A stretch of 11,528 bases of DNA, taken from positions 1-11,528 of the forward strand of contig JADYZA010000041.1 in assembly GCA_020853375.1 (NCBI GenBank), written 5' to 3'. Below are positions 1 to 6,793 of this stretch, in pieces. The notes under the pieces are model-generated. The model did not search any database. It saw nothing but the letters and a program-made list of their open reading frames with translations, and was not told the origin of the DNA. The stretch comes from Verrucomicrobiota bacterium (lineage in GTDB: Bacteria; Verrucomicrobiota; Kiritimatiellia; Kiritimatiellales; Tichowtungiaceae). The position numbers were made by a program, and so were the translations under genes. Numbering within the stretch: the stretch's first letter is position 1; each line of letters begins with the position of its first letter.

Positions 1-1648
1 AGCCGCCGTTTTCAATTTTCAGATTTTTCGCCGTCACTTTGGCACCGTCTATCGCTTTGATGACGAGCGCGGAGCCCGGCGCAATTTCGACGTTTTCGAG
101 CGTGATGTTTTTTCCGTCGAGAACGAGGGTGGCGTCGCCGGAAATTGAACCGCCTTTGATTTTTTCACGGACTTCGGCGAGCGTCATGGCGAAGGATGGC
201 CTCAGCAGAACGCGCGGGCCAGCGGTGAACGGGATGCCGAGAATCAGTTCTTCTTTTGCCGTTTCCACCTTCACGCCTGCGGCGGCAAGTTTCATACGGC
301 CCGCGAGGTAGAAATCAGACTCGGCGGTGGCGCCGGATTCCGGCGGTCCGCCTGCGGCGTGTTTGGTGGCGGCATCTTTGATGTTGTTTTTGTTAGCCGA
401 GAAGGACCACTTGCGGTCAAAGACGGAAACGCCGACTTTTTCGTTCGGGCCGAATAGTTTCGGCAGATCCTGCATCATGGTTTCGAGGCGAGTCGGACTC
501 TTGAACGCGGTTTTGGCGGCGTCGGCGTATTTTGGATTAACGAATTCGGCGATGATGCCGCGGGTGCGTTCCAGGATTTGGACGTAGGAGGCGAGTTTGA
601 TGACGAGAACGTTGATATTGCCGGGGAACATGGAGAATCCCTGCGCGTTCGGGACGTCGCCTGCGGGGCTGATGGTGGCGCGTAACAGCGGGTCGAGCTG
701 GTTGTATTCGACGTTGAGCGTTAGCTCGGTTGGGCCTTTCACCAGTTTGGCCAGTCCGCCGACGGCTTCGCCAGGGATACGGTTGACGGCGATGGAGTTG
801 AAGTCGAAGCCTTTTTCGACGGAGACGCCGAGCGCGGCGGGAACGGCGTTGAAGACCTGACCGTTGGTGTCCTGAATAAAAACAAAATGCTCAATTCCCT
901 GCTGTTCGAGTTTGGCGGCGAGCCCGCTGGTGTAGAGCAGCATGTGAATGTCGCCGTGGCCGTGCGGCTTGAGGACGAGTTTATATTTTTCCGCCAGAGC
1001 CAGTTTTCCGTCGTTGTCGGCAATGGCGGGAACCAGCTCCTGCTTCAAAATATGAATTTGTTCTTTTTTAAGGCCAAACCAGTGGTTGGCCTCGAGCGAG
1101 GCGCGGGTTTTTGCGTCGGTATCGTCGGAAACCATGATGATGAACGGAACCGGTTTCGGCTTTTCCATACGCGCTTCCATGGCTTGGAGACAAGCGGCGT
1201 AGTGCGCGAGGTAAGAAGTTGTTTCGGTGGCTTCAACCGGAATGTCGAGTTTGATGCCGGAATAGCCGAGCCGTTCTCCGAGTCCGCCCGCGACGAGAAC
1301 AACGGCGGTTTTCCCGAAGTGCGCTTTGCCCAGCGCTTCGTAGCGGTCATAGGCGGCGTCGAATTTTGTCAGATCGGCCATGTCCGGCTGGTGCGGAACA
1401 AAACCTTCAAACGGATTGGCTCCGGCTTTGGCTTCGGCGAGCAGTTTCCGAGCATTGGAAATGTATCCGGCCAGTCCGCCCGGATAGGAGCTATTAATGC
1501 GGGTCAGGCTTGTCAGGAAAGCCGCTTTGGCTTCACCGTTGGTTCCGGGAGCGTCCCAGTCTGCAAAAAGGTGGTGCTGGCCGTTTTCAAGCAGCTCGGC
1601 GATCAGCTGCTGCTCGTTCCGGTTTCCGGTCAAATCGTGGAGATTCAT
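1..1648 (-). CDS. UDP-sugar pyrophosphorylase (plant/protist USP type), 3' end cut by the window
   Basis: Predicted UTP:monosaccharide-1-phosphate uridylyltransferase, a cytosolic enzyme that makes UDP-sugars from UTP and various sugar 1-phosphates. 549 residues are visible without a stop; plant enzymes are a little over 600, so roughly the last tenth is missing. The nucleotide-binding loop VAGGLGERLG (about residues 119-128) is followed by GIK (131-133). Further conserved blocks are PHGHGDIH (228-235), FIQDTNG (257-263), NVEYNQLDP (312-320) and FPGNIN (341-346). Residues about 500-549 have the hydrophobic repeat pattern of the C-terminal beta-helix domain. From memory these blocks match plant USP nearly word for word, much closer than bacterial GalU or GlmU. 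The start is chosen because AGGGG lies 8 bases upstream and the N-terminal LNSSYPGGLAGYI-type block is intact. A promoter lies just upstream. It is divergent from the tRNA. Substrate preference cannot be read from the sequence. Confidence 0.93.
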   Translation of the reverse strand, partial: MNLHDLTGNRNEQQLIAELLENGQHHLFADWDAPGTNGEAKAAFLTSLTRINSSYPGGLAGYISNARKLLAEAKAGANPFEGFVPHQPDMADLTKFDAAYDRYEALGKAHFGKTAVVLVAGGLGERLGYSGIKLDIPVEATETTSYLAHYAACLQAMEARMEKPKPVPFIIMVSDDTDAKTRASLEANHWFGLKKEQIHILKQELVPAIADNDGKLALAEKYKLVLKPHGHGDIHMLLYTSGLAAKLEQQGIEHFVFIQDTNGQVFNAVPAALGVSVEKGFDFNSIAVNRIPGEAVGGLAKLVKGPTELTLNVEYNQLDPLLRATISPAGDVPNAQGFSMFPGNINVLVIKLASYVQILERTRGIIAEFVNPKYADAAKTAFKSPTRLETMMQDLPKLFGPNEKVGVSVFDRKWSFSANKNNIKDAATKHAAGGPPESGATAESDFYLAGRMKLAAAGVKVETAKEELILGIPFTAGPRVLLRPSFAMTLAEVREKIKGGSISGDATLVLDGKNITLENVEIAPGSALVIKAIDGAKVTAKNLKIENGG

Positions 1649-1677
1649 GTTTTCCGCCCCTGTTGAAGTGCGCCGCT

Positions 1678-1707
1678 ACAATACGGGCGAAGAGAAATGA
1701 ATATCAA
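1678..1707 (-). promoter_or_regulatory. Candidate sigma70-type promoter of the UDP-sugar pyrophosphorylase gene
   Basis: On the minus strand TTGATA (1707-1702) and TATTGT (1683-1678) are separated by 18 bases. The matches to the -35 and -10 consensus are 5/6 and 4/6. Predicted transcription start is near 1671, giving a leader of about 23 bases that contains the AGGGG ribosome site. Called by eye. Confidence 0.5.
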
Positions 1708-1750
1708 TGCGGTAAAGACGAAAAAGTGACGGATTGCCCGCATCTTGGTC

Positions 1751-1778
1751 TTGCTCTTCATTCGCTCAGTTCTAATAC
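1751..1778 (+). promoter_or_regulatory. Weak candidate promoter for tRNA-Leu
   Basis: TTGCTC (1751-1756) and TAATAC (1773-1778) are spaced by 16 bases, with 3/6 matches each. The predicted start is about 19 bases before the mature tRNA, which is a reasonable 5' leader. The position is the main support. Confidence 0.3.
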
Positions 1779-1803
1779 TGGCGCACCTCGAAATAGTTCG
1801 TTT

Positions 1804-1890
1804 GCCCGGGTGGCGAAATCGGTAGACGCAAGGGACTTAAAATCCCTTGATCGAAAGATCGTGCGGGTTCGAGTCCCGCCCCGGGCACCA
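1804..1890 (+). tRNA. tRNA-Leu (anticodon TAA), CCA encoded
   Basis: A complete cloverleaf can be drawn. The acceptor stem GCCCGGG (1804-1810) pairs with CCCGGGC (1880-1886), with discriminator A1887 and an encoded CCA at 1888-1890. The anticodon loop CTTAAAA is flanked by AGGGA/TCCCT and reads TAA, so the tRNA decodes UUA (and UUG by wobble). A long variable arm (TGATCGAAAGATCGT region) is typical of the class II leucine tRNAs. The T arm is GCGGG-TTCGAGT-CCCGC (1863-1879). No intron or attachment-site duplication is seen. Confidence 0.97.
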
Positions 1891-1894
1891 TTCC

Positions 1895-1949
1895 AAAAAA
1901 AACCTCCGCAACCGTTTGACCGGCTGCGGAGGGCGAAGTCTTCCTTTTT
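1895..1949. terminator. Hairpin after tRNA-Leu, canonical terminator on the minus strand, possibly bidirectional
   Basis: CCTCCGCA (1903-1910) pairs with TGCGGAGG (1925-1932), an 8-base GC-rich stem. On the plus strand it is preceded by eight A (1895-1902), so on the minus strand the stem is followed directly by eight T, a textbook intrinsic terminator. On the plus strand a T-rich tail, CTTCCTTTTTA, comes only about 6 bases after the stem, so it may end the tRNA transcript less efficiently. Confidence 0.6.
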
Positions 1950-2052
1950 AGGGGGAATAAACGGAGAATCAGCAACAAACCCCTAAGCGCCTTTCCTCCG
2001 AACCTCTGGAAAAAACGATACCGGAAGAGCTGGCGCGCTAAAGTTAATTTTT

Positions 2053-2069
2053 GTGGGGCTATTCCCCAC
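2053..2069. repeat. Inverted repeat GTGGGG-N5-CCCCAC upstream of the iron-sulfur gene
   Basis: Six-base perfect arms flank a 5-base centre, with AATTT (2046-2050) and AAATT (2075-2079) as nearly symmetrical outer arms. No T run follows on either strand, so it does not look like a terminator. It lies about 90 bases before the 4Fe-4S gene and could be an operator. Otherwise I see nothing coding in the 1891-2159 gap beyond this and the terminator. Confidence 0.45.
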
Positions 2070-2159
2070 GTTGTAAATTGGCGGATTCAGAAACTTGATG
2101 CGGGTCAATGTGGAGATTTCTGGGTGTGCTAGTGTCTGTTCCAACGAATGGAGAACCCG

Positions 2160-2903
2160 ATGAAGCGCAAGATTATCGAAATCGACGAAGAGAAATGTAA
2201 CGGCTGCGGGAACTGTGTGACCGGTTGCGCCGAAGGGGCGTTACAAATTGTTAACGGTAAAGCGAAGCTGGTGAGCGATGTGTTTTGCGACGGCCTTGGC
2301 GCCTGCCTTGGTGAATGTCCGGTCGGCGCGTTGACGATTGTCGAACGGGATGCTCCAGAGTTTGACGAGGCTGCCGTGGAAAACCATTTGGGCAAGACGC
2401 TTCCGAAGCCGCACGCGCCGCCGACTGGCGGATGCCCCGGAATGCAGATCCGGTTTGGGGAGCAGAAAAAGTCTGTGCCGCCGGAGTCCGTTGCGGTCGG
2501 CGGGCAGGTGATTCGTTCCGAGCTGAATCAGTGGCCGACACAGTTGCATCTGGTGCCGGTGTCGGCGCCGTTTTTTAAGAACCGTGAGCTGGTGGTTCTC
2601 AGCACCTGCGCGCCTTCGGCTTCACCGGATGTCAACTGGCGCTTTATCCGTGGACGAGCCATCGCCATCGCCTGTCCAAAGCTCGACCGGACGGAAGGCT
2701 ATGTTGAAAAAATGGCGGCAATTCTGTCTTCGAATGGAATTCCGAAAGTGATCGTTGTGCGGATGGAAGTTCCTTGCTGCGGCGGACTGACGATGATGGT
2801 TAAAGAAGCCGCACGGCGCAGCGGACGATCGGATCTCCTTGTTGAAGAAGCAACCATCGGCCTCGACGGAGAGTTGCGCGAAACAAAAATTCTTGAGGTG
2901 TGA
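2160..2903 (+). CDS. 4Fe-4S dicluster-type ferredoxin-domain protein
   Basis: Probable cytosolic electron-transfer protein of 247 residues, of a family frequent in anaerobes; its exact partner is unknown. An N-terminal ferredoxin domain has C13-x2-C16-x2-C19-x3-C23 and a second motif C43-x5-C49-x3-C53-P. In the second motif the expected second cysteine is Leu46 (CDGLGACLGECP). The C-terminal part (about 143-247) carries more conserved cysteines: C150, C172 in IACPKLD, and the pair C206-C207 in VPCCGGL. An in-frame ATG at 2148 gives four extra residues, but it has no SD, and the bases of that very segment form GGAGA placed 6-7 bases before the ATG at 2160, so 2160 is preferred. A 107-base gap separates it from the next gene in the same direction, so cotranscription is possible. 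Confidence 0.88.
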   Translation: MKRKIIEIDEEKCNGCGNCVTGCAEGALQIVNGKAKLVSDVFCDGLGACLGECPVGALTIVERDAPEFDEAAVENHLGKTLPKPHAPPTGGCPGMQIRFGEQKKSVPPESVAVGGQVIRSELNQWPTQLHLVPVSAPFFKNRELVVLSTCAPSASPDVNWRFIRGRAIAIACPKLDRTEGYVEKMAAILSSNGIPKVIVVRMEVPCCGGLTMMVKEAARRSGRSDLLVEEATIGLDGELRETKILEV

Positions 2904-3010
2904 TCAGGAAGGCCGCCCGCGGCATTCAGAATGCTGTTGAAAAAATCGGGGAGGGATAGGAATCTCTTCGCGAGCGTTTCGGTTGGATCTTAAGCGGAAA
3001 AGGGGCGGCA

Positions 3011-4060
3011 GTGAAAAACCAGAAGAAGACGGGGCGGGAAGTGGCGGCTTATGTGGGAACCATGGATCAGCTTGCCCGTGTGCGCACATCGGTTCTGGAC
3101 GACGGTCGCGGGCGAGGTGTGCGTATTGCGGATGTTGATAATGGCAGCGGATTGCGTTTCACGGTGCTTCTTGATCGTGGCATGGATATTGGCGACGCTT
3201 CTTTTAACGGGGTGCCGATTGCCTACCAGACGTCGGTCGGAATAGTTCACCCGTCCTATTTTGAGCCCGACGGACTTCGCTGGTTGCGCAGTTTCGGCGC
3301 GGGTCTGTTGACCGGGTGCGGCCTGCGCAACGCCGGAGCTCCCGAAGCCGAGCGCGTAAATGATCCGCTCGGCTTGCATGGAAAGCTGTCCAACATACCG
3401 GCGGAAAGCGTCAGCGTTTCCAAAGGTTGGAACAACGGGATATATCAGCTCAGTGTCAGCGGAACGGTTCGTGAAGTCAGTTTTTGCGGCGAGAATCTGG
3501 AGCTCCGGCGCACGGTTTCAACCGCGCTGGGCGACAACACCATTACCGTATGCGACGAGGTGACCAATCTCGGAGTTCGTCCGTCTCCGTTGATGATGCT
3601 TTACCACATCAATGCCGGGTTCCCGCTTCTGAGTGAAACTTCTGTGGTGGAAGGCCGCATCAAACAAACAGTTCCACGTAATGAAGTCGCGGCCGCTGGG
3701 TTGCCGGAATGGAATGTGTGTCAGCCTCCGACTAGCGGCTTTGTTGAGCAGTGTTTTTTCCATGATGTGGAAAACGATGCGGACGGAATGGCCCGGATGA
3801 CGTTGCGTAATCCTGAATCCGGCCTCGCCATGGCCGTGGCCTATCGCAAAGCCGAATTGCCGTATTTTATCCAGTGGAAGATGATGGGGAATCAGGAATA
3901 TGTCATGGGGCTGGAGCCATCCAACTGCCATCTTGACGGGCAGGCCGCCGAACAGAAAAACGGGACGCTGAAAACCATAGAGCCGGGCGAGCGTGTTTCG
4001 TTTAAGGTCGCCATAACATTGAGCGCGCACGAAGCCCTCTCGGCACGTTCGGCTTGTTAA
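3011..4060 (+). CDS. DUF4432 aldose 1-epimerase-like protein (GTG start)
   Basis: 349-residue cytosolic protein of the galactose-mutarotase fold, DUF4432 family, which probably binds a sugar or sugar acid; the true substrate is not known. Family-type blocks seen are RGMDIGDA (56-63), FGAGLLTGCGLRNAG (95-109), GLHGKLSN (121-128), LYHINAGFPLL (197-207) and GLEPSNCHLDG (300-310), followed by GTLKTIEPGE (318-327). His199 and Glu302 are the likely sugar-contacting or catalytic positions by analogy with mutarotases. The start codon is GTG: AGGGG lies 5 bases upstream (3001-3005), the frame is closed by TAG at 2957, and no ATG lies between. The gap of 29 bases to the phosphatase gene includes a possible separate promoter. 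Length is normal for the family. Confidence 0.85.
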   Translation: MKNQKKTGREVAAYVGTMDQLARVRTSVLDDGRGRGVRIADVDNGSGLRFTVLLDRGMDIGDASFNGVPIAYQTSVGIVHPSYFEPDGLRWLRSFGAGLLTGCGLRNAGAPEAERVNDPLGLHGKLSNIPAESVSVSKGWNNGIYQLSVSGTVREVSFCGENLELRRTVSTALGDNTITVCDEVTNLGVRPSPLMMLYHINAGFPLLSETSVVEGRIKQTVPRNEVAAAGLPEWNVCQPPTSGFVEQCFFHDVENDADGMARMTLRNPESGLAMAVAYRKAELPYFIQWKMMGNQEYVMGLEPSNCHLDGQAAEQKNGTLKTIEPGERVSFKVAITLSAHEALSARSAC

Positions 4061-4082
4061 GCCGGCTGTTTTAATCTAATAC
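4054..4082 (+). promoter_or_regulatory. Candidate promoter of the phosphatase-glycosyltransferase pair
   Basis: TTGTTA (4054-4059, overlapping the previous stop codon) and TAATAC (4077-4082) are spaced by exactly 17 bases. The predicted transcription start falls at or next to the ATG at 4090, which has no SD, so the mRNA may be leaderless. The -10 match is only 3/6. Confidence 0.35.
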
Positions 4083-4089
4083 TCAACGC

Positions 4090-4596
4090 ATGTTTTTTTT
4101 CCGGAAGAGATTCCATCTGGTTATCGTTTGCACGGCCAACCGCACACGTAGCGCCTACGTTGCAGGCTATCTCCGGCATTATCTTGCCCAGTACCGGCCC
4201 GACGCGCTGAAGCGTGTCAAAATCACTTCGGCTGGCACCAAGGCGAACGGTGGCGGACGGGTTAATGATGTTGTCGCCTTAATCGCCCGCACCGAGGGCT
4301 TTAGTCTGCGCCAGCACACGGCGGAGCCTCTCTCTGCCAATCTGGTGAAGCGCGCCGATTTGATTTTGGTGATGGAACAGGAGCATAAAGATTTCATTCT
4401 CGAAAAATATCCGGACGCATCGGCGAAAGTTTTCCGACTGATGGAATACGGCTGGCAGGGCGAAGATCCTGTTGAAACGCTCGACGTGCCGGACCCGACC
4501 GGAAAAAACGTCGAAGATTTCAAAGCGTTCATTGAAACGGCGCACGTTGAAGCTGATCGGCTGGTTCATGAACTGGTGCACCGGGAGATTCTATGA
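4090..4596 (+). CDS. Low-molecular-weight protein tyrosine phosphatase
   Basis: 168-residue cytosolic phosphatase of the LMW-PTP/arsenate-reductase fold, expected to remove phosphate from tyrosine (or arginine) residues. The phosphate loop is C14-TANRT-R20-S21, the CX5R(S/T) signature, close to the N-terminus as usual. The general-acid aspartate is in DVPDPTG, most likely D135. The partner cysteine found five residues after the nucleophile in many members (CxGNxCRS) is Thr19 here, so the usual redox disulfide cannot form. No SD is seen before the ATG. Eight T follow the start codon directly (4093-4100) and encode FFF. The stop overlaps the start of the glycosyltransferase as ATGA, so the two are translationally coupled, which suggests a joint role in envelope lipid or polysaccharide regulation. 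Confidence 0.9.
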   Translation: MFFFRKRFHLVIVCTANRTRSAYVAGYLRHYLAQYRPDALKRVKITSAGTKANGGGRVNDVVALIARTEGFSLRQHTAEPLSANLVKRADLILVMEQEHKDFILEKYPDASAKVFRLMEYGWQGEDPVETLDVPDPTGKNVEDFKAFIETAHVEADRLVHELVHREIL

Positions 4597-5858
4597 CGAT
4601 GAGTTCGCCGCAGACCGGATGCCGCGTGCTGGTTCTTTCCGTCAGTGCGGGCACCGGACATATCCGCGCTGGCGAAGCGCTAGCCAAGGCGGCCGTCGCC
4701 CATCCTGCCACCGGCGAGGTTTTGCATATCGACGCTCTGCGCTACACCAACAAAATGTTCCGCCGATTCTACGGTCAGTTCTATATTGATCTGGTCAAAA
4801 GCGCGCCGCTGTTGCTCGGCTGGTTCTATGACTCTCAGGATGAGCCGTGGAAGACAGAGAAAATGCGACTGATGCTTGACCGGATGAACACGGGGCCGCT
4901 GGTTCATCAAATTAAAAAATTCAAGCCGGACATCACCATCTGCACCCACTTCCTGCCGTCCGAAATTCTTTCGCATCTGATCAAGCATGGGGAGCTGGAC
5001 ACGCAGCTTTCTGTCACGATCACCGACTACTATGCGCATGCGATGTGGCTGTCTCGGTTGATCCATCATTACTTTGTGGCCAACGAGGAGTCCCGCGTTC
5101 AGCTCGAAACCATCGGCTTCCCGCCGGAATGCATCACCGTTTCCGGCATACCGATTGATCCGGTGTTCTGCGAACCGAAAGAGCGCGTCGCGCTCCGCGA
5201 AAAACAGGGATTGCGCGGCGACATTCCCATGTTGCTGGTTTCGGCTGGAGCCCTTGGCGTCAGCTCGGCCGAACGGATTGTCGAAGTACTCGGTCGGCTG
5301 ACCACGCCGGTTCAGATCGTTGTGATCTGCGGGAAAAATGAAAAATTGCGGCAGAGCGTGCTGGATCAGCTCAATCACTATCCCGACTCGGTGGCGCATC
5401 TCGATTTCACCGTGCTGGGCTACACCACCGAAATGGATGAGTGGATGAAGTCCGCCGACCTTTACATCGGTAAACCCGGCGGACTGACTACTGCCGAGGC
5501 CATGAGTTGCGGACTGCCGATGGTGATTTATCAGCCGATTCCCGGACAGGAAGAACGCAACAGCGACTTTCTGCTTGAGAACGGCGCCGCCGTGAAATGC
5601 AACCAGCTTGCCACCATGGCCTATAAGGTTGATCTCCTGCTGAAAAATCCGGAGCGGATGGCCAAGATGCGTCGCCGTGCGCTGGAGCTTGCTCACCCGG
5701 ATGCCGCGCGACAAATCATTCAGAAGCTGATTGATGAGCTGAATGTTGAAGCAGTCACCATTCCCCGCGAAAGCCAGAGTGACAAAGCCAAAGCAAAACT
5801 CCGGCGGCTTGGGCGGAAACTGTTACTGGGCGGCGATGACTCGATCTTCAAAATCTGA
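4593..5858 (+). CDS. MGDG synthase / processive diacylglycerol glycosyltransferase-like protein (GT28)
   Basis: 421-residue GT-B glycosyltransferase resembling monogalactosyldiacylglycerol synthase and the Bacillus UgtP type. It probably moves a sugar from a UDP-sugar to diacylglycerol at the inner face of the membrane. The N-terminal acceptor domain has SAGTGHIRAGEAL (18-30) with His23 at the usual catalytic position, and TDYYAHAMW (144-152). The C-terminal donor-binding domain has LVSAGALG (215-222), GYTTEMDEWMKSADLYIGKPGG (276-297, read in two parts) and PGQEERN (317-323). There is no transmembrane helix; a basic C-terminal tail (about 396-413) fits peripheral membrane binding. GGGAG ends 5 bases before the ATG. 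Its 3' end overlaps the opposing transporter gene by 36 bases. Acceptor and donor sugars are not fixed by the sequence; the UDP-sugar enzyme in this window could supply donors, which is inference. Confidence 0.88.
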   Translation: MTMSSPQTGCRVLVLSVSAGTGHIRAGEALAKAAVAHPATGEVLHIDALRYTNKMFRRFYGQFYIDLVKSAPLLLGWFYDSQDEPWKTEKMRLMLDRMNTGPLVHQIKKFKPDITICTHFLPSEILSHLIKHGELDTQLSVTITDYYAHAMWLSRLIHHYFVANEESRVQLETIGFPPECITVSGIPIDPVFCEPKERVALREKQGLRGDIPMLLVSAGALGVSSAERIVEVLGRLTTPVQIVVICGKNEKLRQSVLDQLNHYPDSVAHLDFTVLGYTTEMDEWMKSADLYIGKPGGLTTAEAMSCGLPMVIYQPIPGQEERNSDFLLENGAAVKCNQLATMAYKVDLLLKNPERMAKMRRRALELAHPDAARQIIQKLIDELNVEAVTIPRESQSDKAKAKLRRLGRKLLLGGDDSIFKI

Positions 5859-6752
5859 TTTTTTCTCGGAACGGTGCTTGAAGGTTGCGAGAAGGAAAAG
5901 TCCGGCGAGCCCCATGACGATTCCGGCGATATAAAAATGCCAATGCGTCACGCGCTGACCGAAAATAATGATTCCGCCCGCGACCGCCACCGCATTATTG
6001 ACTGTTTGCGCGATGGGCATAAACCGTGATGCTGTCTTTTGCTGTAAGCCCACCTGCATACAGTAATCCGCAAACGCATTGAGCGGTATGGCGATCAGCA
6101 CCGCCGCCAGACTGAACAGCAGGTCTTCGTTACGGATCAAGGCGTGGAAACTGTTTGCGCTGCGCAATTCGTCCAGAGTCAGGAAGGTAATCGCCATCTG
6201 CGCGAAGATCGCGCCGATACCGAAGAGCACACCGGAAATCATCGCCCAGCAAAGCGGATGCTTTTTGGTGAAAAAAACGAGAATGCCGCCTGTCAGCAGA
6301 ATCGTCGGAACAAAAATGCCGAGACTGATCTGCGTGCTGTGCTGCGTGATGTCGTACTGCACACCGGAGACGTCGCCCATCGCAATAAGCACGGGCATCA
6401 AAATCAGCAAAGCCATCGCCAGCTTTGCCGCGGGATGCAGCCTTTCGTGAAGCAGAAAGCGGGAAACGGTCATCAGCATAATAAAACCAAACCCATAGAG
6501 CGGCTCGACCACCGCGATGCCGACCAGTCGTAACGCCGCCACATATGGAATCAGCCCCAGACAGCCGACGGACAGACCAAGCATCCAGCGCCGGTTTTTC
6601 AACAGACTGCCCAGCGATTTCCAAAGATTGGAAAATGAAAGCGGCGGAAGGCGGTCCAGCGCGGACTTCTGCAGAACCGGCGCCAGACTGAACAGACTCA
6701 TCGCCAGCAGAGCCAAAACGATACCGGCAATTTTGTAAAAGTTTGCGGACAT
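5823..6752 (-). CDS. DMT-superfamily membrane transporter (EamA/NIPA-like)
   Basis: 309-residue integral membrane protein with about nine or ten hydrophobic helices, as in the drug/metabolite transporter superfamily. The first helix starts at about residue 8 (KIAGIVLALLAMSLFSLAPV). The motif VGIAVVEPLYGFGF (77-90), followed by an E-R loop (LHERLHP), resembles the repeat unit of EamA and NIPA proteins. The second half repeats the pattern, ending in a helix near 280-300 and a charged tail. Substrate is unknown; NIPA members move Mg2+, EamA members move metabolites. No clear SD precedes the ATG. A 17-base palindrome lies 12-28 bases upstream, and an RHH gene on the same strand ends 41 bases upstream, so the two may form an operon. 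Confidence 0.85.
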   Translation of the reverse strand: MSANFYKIAGIVLALLAMSLFSLAPVLQKSALDRLPPLSFSNLWKSLGSLLKNRRWMLGLSVGCLGLIPYVAALRLVGIAVVEPLYGFGFIMLMTVSRFLLHERLHPAAKLAMALLILMPVLIAMGDVSGVQYDITQHSTQISLGIFVPTILLTGGILVFFTKKHPLCWAMISGVLFGIGAIFAQMAITFLTLDELRSANSFHALIRNEDLLFSLAAVLIAIPLNAFADYCMQVGLQQKTASRFMPIAQTVNNAVAVAGGIIIFGQRVTHWHFYIAGIVMGLAGLFLLATFKHRSEKKSDFEDRVIAAQ

Positions 6753-6756
6753 AGGA

Positions 6757-6780
6757 CTGTTCAGAACAGGTCACCTGTTC
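6757..6780. promoter_or_regulatory. Overlapping palindromes just upstream of the transporter gene, candidate operator
   Basis: GAACAGGT-C-ACCTGTTC (6764-6780) is a perfect 17-base palindrome. A second one, CTGTTC-A-GAACAG (6757-6769), shares its left half. On the minus strand they lie 5-28 bases before the transporter ATG, where RNA polymerase or a ribosome would bind. No T run follows, so a terminator for the RHH gene is less likely. A weak -35-like TTGTCT is at 6792-6787. Confidence 0.6.
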
Positions 6781-6793
6781 CGGGCAAGACAAC

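Noticed and set aside
1698..1713. 16-base exact repeat TGAATATCAATGCGGT, also at 7801-7816
   Set aside because: One copy is in the pyrophosphorylase promoter, the other codes for a conserved ATPase motif; flanks do not match, so chance is the simplest explanation.
1772..1978. Minus-strand open frame across tRNA-Leu containing a GLEPARSFDQ-like string
   Set aside because: It is the antisense of the tRNA, and this translation is a well-known false protein arising from leucine tRNA genes.
2917..2933. Short inverted repeat GCATTC-A-GAATGC after the iron-sulfur gene
   Set aside because: The loop would be too small without opening pairs and no T run follows, so it is not supported as a terminator.
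4680..5714. Long open frame antisense to the glycosyltransferase
   Set aside because: Its composition is that of a shadow frame (many H, Q, R) with no domain, whereas the plus-strand gene has clear motifs throughout.
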